This document shows positions 1 through 5,274 of a DNA stretch of 6,397 nucleotides, piece after piece; position 1 is the stretch's first letter, and every line of letters starts with the position of its first letter. The notes below the pieces were generated by a model. It worked only from the letters and a program-made list of their open reading frames with translations, searched no databases and was not told the origin of the DNA. This stretch comes from JACDAN01 sp046729215 (GTDB taxonomy: Bacteria > Actinomycetota > Thermoleophilia > Gaiellales > Gaiellaceae): positions 1-6,397 of the forward strand of contig JBKPGE010000005.1 of the NCBI GenBank assembly GCA_046729215.1, given 5' to 3'. A program made the position numbers and the translations under genes.

Positions 1-1466
1 TAGTAGCCGTTGCGCTCCGCAATCCAGAATCGGTCGTTGAACAGCTCGCGCAGCTCGTCCGCCTCGCGCTCGAGCCGGTCGGCGAGCTCACGGTCGCGCC
101 AAACCTCGCGCGCGAGCTCGGCGGTGCGCCGCTTCGCGTCGTAGACGTATCCCTGGACCTCGCAGGGCGCGATCGGCGGGTCCGCGATGCGCCCGTCCGA
201 AAAGCGCTGTGAGTCGTGCGAGTCCTTCCAGGACTGGTTGTCGAGCCCGCGGCGGCTGCGCTTCTTGTACTCGACCATCCCGTCGCCGTCGAGGTCGCCC
301 CGCGTCGAGATCCACTCGAGCGCGGCCAACGCGCTGTTCCGGAAGTCGTGCACGAGGGCGGTCTCATCCGTCCAGCGCCAAATCTCCGACAACAGGATCA
401 AGTAGAGGGGCGTCGCATCGACGGTGCCGTAGTAGGCGCCGTGCCAATGGCGTGCGGCCTTGCCGCTACGAACCTCGTGGACGATCTTGCCCGGCTCGGC
501 ATCGCGCATCGGGTCGTCCACCTGGGACTGGAGCTGCCGCAACGCCTGAAGCGCGGTCACGGCGAGCTCGGGGCCGAAGAGCAGCGTCTGGAGGCAGGTG
601 ATGATCGTGTCGCGGCCGAAGACGGCCATAAACCACGGCATGCCGGCCGCGGGCAGCTTCTCCATCCCGCTGCCGCTGCCCCGCATCCGCAGAGAGGCAA
701 TGTCCGAGACCGAGCGTCCGAAAGACCGGCCCAGGTCGTCCCAGCTGGCGCGAAGCTGCGGAACGCGCAGCTGCCACGCCGCCAGCGACTCGCGGACTCG
801 CGCGATCTCGTCGCCGAACCGGCGCTCCGCTAGCCGCGGCATGACGTGCTCGCCGTCCGGGGAAGGAACGATGTCGAGACGGAGATCCCAGCGCTCGCGC
901 GGCTCCAGTTCGATGCGGTACGTGATCTGTCCGTCCTTCTCGATCCGGCCGGGCCGCGACAGGATCACCTGCGTCTGCGCGGGGAAACCGCTTTCGTCCG
1001 CGAGCACGAATTGGTTCTGTTCTTCGTCGAAATGCGGCTCGACCAACGACGGGAGCGGCTCAGCGTGGGCGGGGTCGCCGAGCGCGAAGTCGTAGTCCTT
1101 GACCGCGAAGATGTCCGCGAAGTCCGAGCCAATGTTGAGCGACAGATCGAACGCCACGGGTTGCATCGCCTGGTTCTGGAGGACGAGGCGGTCCTGCATC
1201 GCCTCTCCGACGAACCGCTCGCGAACGATCGAGACCTCGTCCTGTAAGAGCCCGTCGACCGGCGGGTTGCGAAGGTAGAACGCCGCCGAGAAGTAATCCA
1301 CCTTGCCGGAGGAGAGCAGCAAGGGCCGGCTCCGGTTGATCGTCAACTGCAGGATCGAGAGGAAGCGCGTGTCGTCGGCGAAGAGCCCGCTCGTCGGCCA
1401 GCCGCCCACATCCCCCAGCTCGTCGCAGATGCAGAAGGTCGAGCCTTCGAGAATCGTGATCGCCAT
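1..1466 (-). CDS. Glycogen debranching enzyme, amylo-alpha-1,6-glucosidase type (3' end beyond window)
   Basis: Reading from an ATG at 1466, the minus strand stays open through the left edge, giving 488 complete codons with no stop. Residues 1 to about 200 match the bacterial debranching-enzyme N-terminal domain (ILEGSTF start, GLFADDTRFLS near residue 30). From about residue 270 the catalytic (alpha/alpha)6-type domain begins: PWFMAVFGRDT with F283, GKIVHEVRSG around H330, YYGTVDATPL from Y345, DLDGDGMVEYKKR from D391, NQSWKDSHDS from N410, then CEVQGYVYDAKR. Members of this family are usually about 700 residues, so roughly the last third is missing here. The expected role is cytoplasmic hydrolysis of alpha-1,6 branches of glycogen or related glucans; substrate is inferred from family only. 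The start overlaps the stop of the upstream dehydrogenase (TAATG) and lacks a clear Shine-Dalgarno sequence, so translational coupling is likely. The family call is secure; exact specificity is not. Confidence 0.92.
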   Translation of the reverse strand, partial: MAITILEGSTFCICDELGDVGGWPTSGLFADDTRFLSILQLTINRSRPLLLSSGKVDYFSAAFYLRNPPVDGLLQDEVSIVRERFVGEAMQDRLVLQNQAMQPVAFDLSLNIGSDFADIFAVKDYDFALGDPAHAEPLPSLVEPHFDEEQNQFVLADESGFPAQTQVILSRPGRIEKDGQITYRIELEPRERWDLRLDIVPSPDGEHVMPRLAERRFGDEIARVRESLAAWQLRVPQLRASWDDLGRSFGRSVSDIASLRMRGSGSGMEKLPAAGMPWFMAVFGRDTIITCLQTLLFGPELAVTALQALRQLQSQVDDPMRDAEPGKIVHEVRSGKAARHWHGAYYGTVDATPLYLILLSEIWRWTDETALVHDFRNSALAALEWISTRGDLDGDGMVEYKKRSRRGLDNQSWKDSHDSQRFSDGRIADPPIAPCEVQGYVYDAKRRTAELAREVWRDRELADRLEREADELRELFNDRFWIAERNGY

Positions 1467-2212
1467 TAAGCGTTGTCTCGAAGAATTCGGGCGGGTCCGC
1501 TCTGGTCCAGAGCCTTGACCACGAGCTCATCGATGTTGACCCGCTGCGGGCGAGTGACGACGAAGAGCACGCAATCGGCGACGTCGTCAGGGGTCGCCGG
1601 CTCGACTCCTTCGTAGACCTTCCGCGCCGCTTCGTCGTCCCCACGGAACCGGACGAGCGAGAAGTTGCTCTCGACGAGGCCTGGGTCGACGGTGGTCACA
1701 TGGATGGGGCGCCCGAGCAAGTCCTCGCGCAAGGCATAGGTGAAGCCCCGCACCGCGAACTTCGTCGTCACGTAGAGGGCCGCACTCTCGTAGGCCTGTC
1801 GCCCCGCGATCGAGCCGATGTTGACGATGTAGCCGCCGTCCGCGATGTGTGGAAGGCAGAGCCGGGTCATCCGGATCAGCCCGTGCACGTTGGTCTCGAT
1901 CAGAACCTCCTCGTCCTCTTCCGTGCTCTCGTCGAACGGATCGCGCCCGAGCGCGAGGCCGGCGTTGTTCACGAGGATGTCGAGGCCGCCGAGGCGCCCC
2001 ACCGCGTTCGTCACGAAACTCTCGGAGCTCTTCGCATCCGTGACGTCGAGCCCGAGCGTCACCGCCTCGTCGCCGAGCTCCGCCAGACGGTCGACGCGGC
2101 GAGCGCCGGCCGCAACCGATGCCCCCTCCCGGAGCAGCGCCTTTGCAGTCGCTGCGCCGATTCCGCTCGATGCGCCCGTGACGATCGCCTTCTTCCCCTC
2201 CAGCGCCTCCAC
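1466..2212 (-). CDS. SDR-family NADP-dependent oxidoreductase (YdfG / 3-hydroxy acid dehydrogenase-like)
   Basis: A complete 248-residue classical short-chain dehydrogenase. Visible motifs: TGASSGIG cofactor loop (12-19), LDVTD (55-59), NNAG (82-85), N108, and the catalytic S134, Y147 and K151 (YVTTK), then PGLVES (177-182). R38-R39 at the end of the second beta strand favours NADP(H) over NAD(H). NNAGLALG, NIGS.AG and the SNFSLVRFRGDD segment closely resemble what I remember of E. coli YdfG, which oxidises serine, 3-hydroxypropionate and similar 3-hydroxy acids, and reduces malonic semialdehyde. That substrate class is therefore the best guess, not a demonstration. The start is a GTG; AAGG lies nine bases upstream as a modest Shine-Dalgarno sequence. 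It is the first gene of a two-gene unit with the debranching enzyme (stop and start share one base) and diverges from the small barrel gene across only 67 bases. Confidence 0.9.
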   Translation of the reverse strand: MEALEGKKAIVTGASSGIGAATAKALLREGASVAAGARRVDRLAELGDEAVTLGLDVTDAKSSESFVTNAVGRLGGLDILVNNAGLALGRDPFDESTEEDEEVLIETNVHGLIRMTRLCLPHIADGGYIVNIGSIAGRQAYESAALYVTTKFAVRGFTYALREDLLGRPIHVTTVDPGLVESNFSLVRFRGDDEAARKVYEGVEPATPDDVADCVLFVVTRPQRVNIDELVVKALDQSGPARILRDNA

Positions 2213-2248
2213 GTGCGGGGACCTTACGGATTTGGAACGATGGGTATG

Positions 2249-2262
2249 TCTGAGCCGTCAGA
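2249..2262. promoter_or_regulatory. Small palindrome in divergent spacer (candidate operator)
   Basis: The spacer between the two divergent starts (2213-2279) contains TCTGA-GCCG-TCAGA, perfect 5-base arms around a 4-base centre. It lies 2 bases before the AAGGAG Shine-Dalgarno sequence of the plus-strand gene. It could be an operator serving both genes or a small leader hairpin. Arms this short arise by chance fairly often, and no convincing -35/-10 pair was found beside it. Confidence 0.2.
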
Positions 2263-2279
2263 ACAAGGAGGCTGGGGGG

Positions 2280-2594
2280 ATGTACGCACGAATTGCTCGC
2301 TACAAGATCCCGATCGACCACTTCGGCGAGGTCGTCGAGGCATTTCGGGAATCGGTCGAGCACGTCCAAGACATCGAGGGCAGCAAAGGCGGATACCTGC
2401 TCGTCGATCCGGACAACTCAACGGCGCTGAGCGTCACCTTCTGGGAGAACCGGGTCGCCATGGAGGGGAGCGAGGTTCGGGCCAGCCGGCTGCGCTCGCA
2501 GGCGATCGACTCGCTCGAAGGGGAGGTCCAGACCGTCGATCGCTGCGAGGTCGCGCTCGACTTCAGCGAACAGACAGCCGCGACGACTGGCTAA
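2280..2594 (+). CDS. Small dimeric alpha/beta-barrel protein (ABM/YgiN-like)
   Basis: A 104-residue protein with ATG at 2280, supported by AAGGAG at 2265-2270 with a 9-base gap. The pattern is that of a dimeric alpha+beta barrel of the antibiotic-biosynthesis-monooxygenase-like group: an opening strand (MYARIARYKIP), an amphipathic helix (about 14-31, FGEVVEAFRESVEHVQ), a paired strand with GGYLLVDPDN (about 37-46), ALSVTFWEN (about 49-57), a second helix with RASRLRSQAI, and a closing strand ending DRCEVAL. Members range from cofactor-free monooxygenases to proteins of unknown role; no catalytic residues can be assigned. It is the only plus-strand gene between two minus-strand units, and its last 32 bases overlap the end of the convergent hydrolase gene. 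The fold call is fairly sure; function is unknown. Confidence 0.8.
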   Translation: MYARIARYKIPIDHFGEVVEAFRESVEHVQDIEGSKGGYLLVDPDNSTALSVTFWENRVAMEGSEVRASRLRSQAIDSLEGEVQTVDRCEVALDFSEQTAATTG

Positions 2595-3432
2595 AGGAAA
2601 CGAAGTCCTTCAGGACCGGCCAATACCGGTCCGGGGCGTCTTTCCACGGAAAGTGGCCGGCGCCCTCGATCACCTCGAGGCGCCCGATTCCAGGGGGCAG
2701 CGCGTCCACGATCTCGTGTGCGGCCGCCACCGAGCCCATCGGATCGAGCTCTCCGCTACAGACCAGCGTGGGACAGTCGATGCGCTCCAGCTGGTCGAGC
2801 ACGTCGAACCCGCCGATCAGCTCGAGACCGCGCGCATTCAGCTCCTGGTTGACGATCGTGCGGGCGCGTTCCTGGTCACCCGTCACCCAGGGGCCGAAGA
2901 GAGCCCAGCATCGCGCCCACTGCTCCGCAGTCACCGTGTCGCGATCACCGCCGTAGACGCGCTCGACGATGTCGGCCGCCTCGTCCCCGGCGGCCTCGCG
3001 GAACGTCTCAACGAGCCGGGGGAGGTCGAATCGGCCGAGTGTGGACTGCAGCACGAGCGCTGACGGATGCCCGGGGTGGCGCGCCCCGTAGACCATGGCA
3101 ACGAACCCGCCCAGCGAGTGGCCCAAGACGACCGGCCGAGCAATGCGGACGGCGTCGCAGAAGGCACGCACGTCGTCGGCGCACACCTCGAAGCTCCAGG
3201 TCGCCGGATCGCCCCACTCCGAACGGCCGTGGCCGCGCAGGTCGAGGTAGATGACCTGCGCTACCTCCGACAGGCGAGCGAAGTCCGGCTTCAGATACGA
3301 GTGGTCGAAACTCCCAGGCCCCCCGTGCAAGAGGACGACGGTGGGCCGCTCTCGCATCGCCGTGCCGTCGGGCTCGAGGGCGACGCCCTCGACGTCGAAC
3401 CAGAGCCGGATCCCATTCGCCTCGACCTGCAG
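2563..3432 (-). CDS. Alpha/beta hydrolase, proline-iminopeptidase-like, probable CTG start
   Basis: A serine hydrolase of the alpha/beta fold, 289 residues from the proposed CTG at 3432. Counting from there: HGGPG oxyanion loop from H36, DLRGHGRS (64-71), nucleophile elbow GHSLGG with S106, acid D230 in SGELDP, and H260 in EGAGHFPW, so the full triad is present. The cap between the core halves is rich in W and F, as in the proline-iminopeptidase/haloalkane-dehalogenase-like group; the substrate cannot be read from sequence. The first ATG in frame (3357) would begin only ten residues before HGGPG and remove a typical first strand (ANGIRLWFDVEG). Upstream of it the frame is open back to the DGPF stop with no ATG, GTG or TTG, only CTG at 3432, preceded by GGGGG with a 9-base gap. 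It lies three bases after the DGPF gene, so coupling is likely. Its 3' end overlaps the convergent barrel gene by 32 bases. Confidence 0.85.
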   Translation of the reverse strand: MQVEANGIRLWFDVEGVALEPDGTAMRERPTVVLLHGGPGSFDHSYLKPDFARLSEVAQVIYLDLRGHGRSEWGDPATWSFEVCADDVRAFCDAVRIARPVVLGHSLGGFVAMVYGARHPGHPSALVLQSTLGRFDLPRLVETFREAAGDEAADIVERVYGGDRDTVTAEQWARCWALFGPWVTGDQERARTIVNQELNARGLELIGGFDVLDQLERIDCPTLVCSGELDPMGSVAAAHEIVDALPPGIGRLEVIEGAGHFPWKDAPDRYWPVLKDFVSFSQSSRLSVR

Positions 3433-3435
3433 AGG

Positions 3436-3786
3436 TCAGTTCCCCCAGAGCGGCCGGACCTCGATCGTCCCGTTCTGGGCGGCGGGGTGCCCAGCCGCGA
3501 TCTCGACAGCCTCGTCCAGGCTCCCGCAGTCGATGATGTCGAATCCGCCGACGACCTCCTTGGTTTCGGCGAACGGACCGTCAGTGACGATCGTTTGCCC
3601 GTCGCGGACGCGAATTGAGCGGGCCCGGCGCGGCGGAGCCAGTTGGTCGCCGGTGACCCAGACTCCCCGCGCCTGGACATCGTCGAGCCAGGGGAAACGC
3701 TCCTCTTCGCGGGGTTCGCTTGGATCGGGCTCGGTCTGGCCGTCCATCCTCTCGGCGTCCCAGCAGATCAGCATCATGTATTTCAT
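3436..3786 (-). CDS. DGPF / YCII-related domain protein
   Basis: A 116-residue protein starting MKYMMLICWD, the usual opening of the YCII-related (DGPF) family. The signature DGPFAETKE sits at 69-77, followed by GGFDIIDC and SLDEAVEIAAGHP and a closing strand EVRPLW; length is normal for the family. Two ATGs are adjacent (3789 and 3786). The second is preferred because GGAG would be only 3 bases from the first but 6 from the second, and because relatives begin MKY. The biochemical role of DGPF proteins is unknown; the fold is a dimeric alpha/beta barrel. In actinobacteria such genes are frequently linked to and controlled by ECF42-group sigma factors. No sigma gene is in this window, but an ECF42-like promoter lies directly upstream (3829-3855). 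The alpha/beta hydrolase follows after three bases and is probably cotranscribed. Confidence 0.9.
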   Translation of the reverse strand: MKYMMLICWDAERMDGQTEPDPSEPREEERFPWLDDVQARGVWVTGDQLAPPRRARSIRVRDGQTIVTDGPFAETKEVVGGFDIIDCGSLDEAVEIAAGHPAAQNGTIEVRPLWGN

Positions 3787-3791
3787 CATGC

Positions 3792-3799
3792 TCTCCTCT
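3792..3799 (-). promoter_or_regulatory. Ribosome binding site of the DGPF gene
   Basis: The minus strand reads AGAGGAGA here. GGAG ends 6 bases before the ATG at 3786 and 3 bases before the ATG at 3789, which favours the second of the two tandem start codons. Confidence 0.6.
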
Positions 3800-3828
3800 T
3801 GCCGTAGGCGTTCGGCTTACCCTCCTAC

Positions 3829-3855
3829 GACGAACAGGCCGAACCGGCATCGACA
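3829..3855 (-). promoter_or_regulatory. Candidate ECF42-type sigma promoter of the DGPF-hydrolase pair
   Basis: On the minus strand TGTCGA (3855-3850) is followed after exactly 17 bases by CGTC (3832-3829). As I recall it, ECF42-group sigma factors of Streptomyces recognise TGTCGA at -35 and CGA/TC at -10 upstream of DGPF genes; this element matches both halves, and a gap of 16-17 bases is usual for ECF promoters. It predicts a transcript start near 3820-3823, about 35 bases before the DGPF start codon, leaving the ribosome binding site intact. The element begins 10 bases after the stop of the preceding hydrolase gene, so it would be an internal promoter of the minus-strand run. Which sigma factor uses it is inference. 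Confidence 0.55.
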
Positions 3856-3865
3856 GTCTGCGCCG

Positions 3866-4573
3866 TCATCCCGAGGACACGCTCCGCCCGACATCGCTGA
3901 TCACGTCGGCCAGGTCCTGCGAGCGCGACCACATCGGCCAGTGGCTGGTCGGCAGGTCGACCCAGGTGATGTCTCGCAGCTCCTTGAAGCCTCCGAGCCA
4001 GTCGTAGCCCTCCTCGACCGCGGCCTTGTACTCCTCGGACGTGAACCCCGTGCAGATGGCCATGCTCGGCACGTCGAGTCGGGCGTCATTCGTTAGCTGG
4101 GGCGCCTCGCGAAGCACGCCGCCCGGCTCGGGCACGGCGCGCTGGCGAAACGTCTCGAGCTGCTCCTCGCTGAGCCCTTCGAGGTTCTCTCCCTGCTCGA
4201 TGTCGTCCCAATTCATTGGCTTCTCGACACCGGCGAAGTCGGGCTCCGACGCACCCGTCCCCGGGCCCGAGTCGACATAGACCATCGCGGCAATCTGATC
4301 GGGGTTGCGGTCGCTCGTGGCGTAGCCGGCGACGCCCGCGCCGCTGTGCGCGGCGAGGACAACTGGGCGTCCTGCCGCTGTCACCGCCTCGCAGATCGCA
4401 TCGACGTGATCGGACAGCGTGATCGTGGAACGGTCGGCGTCAGCCGACTCGAGACCGGGCAGCGTAAGCGCCGTGACGTCGTTTCCGCCCTGGCGGAGCG
4501 ACGAGACGACGTCATCCCAAGCCCACGCGCCCAGCCAGAACCCGGGAACGAGGATGATCGGTGCGGATGTCAT
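3866..4573 (-). CDS. Alpha/beta hydrolase (EstC / methylesterase-like)
   Basis: A 235-residue alpha/beta hydrolase. The start ILVPGFWLGAWAWDDV (about 7-22) gives the oxyanion loop typical of the EstC and plant methylesterase/hydroxynitrile-lyase-like branch, where VPG replaces the usual HGG. The nucleophile elbow is AHSGAG with S77, and the catalytic histidine is probably H211 in LPTSHWPMW near the C terminus; the acid residue is not obvious. The cap (about 108-150) is rich in acidic residues. No signal peptide, so cytoplasmic. The likely chemistry is hydrolysis of a small ester; the natural substrate is unknown. ATG at 4573 lies ten bases after the stop of the dienelactone-hydrolase-family gene and has no good Shine-Dalgarno sequence, so it probably depends on upstream translation in the same operon. 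A 79-base spacer holding a promoter-like element follows it. Confidence 0.85.
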   Translation of the reverse strand: MTSAPIILVPGFWLGAWAWDDVVSSLRQGGNDVTALTLPGLESADADRSTITLSDHVDAICEAVTAAGRPVVLAAHSGAGVAGYATSDRNPDQIAAMVYVDSGPGTGASEPDFAGVEKPMNWDDIEQGENLEGLSEEQLETFRQRAVPEPGGVLREAPQLTNDARLDVPSMAICTGFTSEEYKAAVEEGYDWLGGFKELRDITWVDLPTSHWPMWSRSQDLADVISDVGRSVSSG

Positions 4574-4583
4574 ACCGCGGTTT

Positions 4584-5156
4584 TCAGTCGACGCTCTTCA
4601 AGAAGGCGAGGACGCGCTCCCCGAGTTGTGCCGCGGCTTGCTCGTCGTAATCGGCGAGGCTGCTGTCTGCGAACAGGTGCCGATCGCCCGGGTACAGGAA
4701 GAGCTCCGCGCCGTCGACCGTCTCGACGAGCTCCCGCGCGGCGGGAAGGTCTTCCAGCGCCCACTCGTCATCCTCCATCATGTGGATCTGGACCGGGACA
4801 CCCGCCGGCCAGGAGCCGCCGAACTCGGACGCCGGAAAGGCAGCCGAGAACAAGAGCGCTCCCCTGGCGCCCGGGCGTGTCTGGGCGAGCTTCTGTGCCG
4901 GCATCACGCCGAGGGAGAAGCCTGCGTAGACGAGCTCGGAGGGCAAGTCTTCAGCGGCCTGTTCACCGCGCTCCAGAATCGTTCCGAACCCGACCTCCTT
5001 CGCGTAGCCAATGCCCTCGTCGAGCGAAGCGAACGTCTTGTCGTCGTAGAGATCTGGGGGGTGAACAGTATGTCCGGCCGTCCGGAGGTCGTCGGCGAAG
5101 GCAAGGAACCCGGGTGTCTGTCCCTGCGCATGGTGGTAGAGCAAGACCTCGGCCAC
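4584..5156 (-). CDS. Dienelactone hydrolase family protein (Ser nucleophile)
   Basis: A 190-residue protein of the dienelactone hydrolase family, somewhat shorter than classical DLH (about 235). It opens AEVLLYHHAQGQTPG and carries PDLYDDKTF (34-42), a nucleophile elbow GFSLG with S81, the acid region HMMEDDEW (D130 the likely triad acid), and YPGDRHLFAD with H160. Classical DLH of chlorocatechol degradation uses a cysteine nucleophile; serine here indicates a general esterase/lactonase-like member, so a role in chloroaromatic degradation should not be assumed. The start is a GTG with no Shine-Dalgarno sequence; a -10-like TAGACT ends eight bases upstream, consistent with a leaderless transcript. 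It is the first gene of the four-gene minus-strand run and diverges from the secreted propeller gene. The family call is secure; substrate unknown. Confidence 0.9.
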   Translation of the reverse strand: MAEVLLYHHAQGQTPGFLAFADDLRTAGHTVHPPDLYDDKTFASLDEGIGYAKEVGFGTILERGEQAAEDLPSELVYAGFSLGVMPAQKLAQTRPGARGALLFSAAFPASEFGGSWPAGVPVQIHMMEDDEWALEDLPAARELVETVDGAELFLYPGDRHLFADSSLADYDEQAAAQLGERVLAFLKSVD

Positions 5157-5164
5157 AGCGGCGG

Positions 5165-5170
5165 AGTCTA
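5165..5170 (-). promoter_or_regulatory. Candidate -10 element for leaderless dienelactone-hydrolase-like gene
   Basis: The minus strand reads TAGACT, fitting the actinobacterial TANNNT -10 consensus, with eight bases between it and the GTG at 5156. That distance would place the transcript start at or within two bases of the start codon. No convincing -35 is seen 17-19 bases further upstream, which is common for GC-rich promoters but lowers certainty. Confidence 0.4.
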
Positions 5171-5209
5171 GTCCAGGTGGCGGGTACCGGGATCGGACCA
5201 GTGAGCGTC

Positions 5210-5215
5210 TAGGTT
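5210..5215 (+). promoter_or_regulatory. Weak -10-like hexamer before the propeller gene
   Basis: TAGGTT on the plus strand fits the actinobacterial -10 consensus and would start transcription near 5222, giving a leader of about 53 bases. There is no matching -35 at 17-18 bases. Apart from this and the opposing -10, the 118-base spacer 5157-5274 shows nothing I can name. Confidence 0.2.
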
Positions 5216-5274
5216 CTGAGAAAACCCCCGATTCGGGTAGTAGGCGTCGCCGCGGGAAGAGCTGATCCTGAGGG

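Noticed and set aside
216..1247. Plus-strand open frames (205 and 133 codons) in the first 1.25 kb
   Set aside because: The minus strand is continuously open and encodes diagnostic debranching-enzyme motifs throughout; the plus frames have none.
2234..2259. GGAAC-N17-CGTC on the plus strand, resembling a generic ECF promoter for the barrel gene
   Set aside because: The predicted transcript start (about 2266-2268) would fall inside the AAGGAG ribosome site at 2265-2270, which makes the arrangement unlikely.
1700..2956. Plus-strand open frame of 418 codons spanning three other genes
   Set aside because: It runs antisense to the dehydrogenase and hydrolase and out of frame through the barrel gene; composition is Arg/Ala/Pro-rich with no motif, typical of GC-rich shadow frames.
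3803..3844. Interleaved stems (CGTAGG/CCTACG and GTTCGGC/GCCGAAC) suggesting an H-type RNA pseudoknot before the DGPF gene
   Set aside because: If the promoter at 3829-3855 is real, the transcript starts near 3822 and half of both stems is not transcribed from it; the stems are also short enough to be chance.
4346..5212. Long plus-strand frames opposite the two hydrolases (288 and 250 codons)
   Set aside because: Both lie over genes with clear catalytic motifs on the minus strand and look like low-complexity arginine-rich shadows.
5224..5238. CCCG-ATT-CGGG hairpin in the spacer before the propeller gene as a terminator
   Set aside because: Only four base pairs with a three-base loop, no T-run, and it lies between divergent starts where no terminator is needed.
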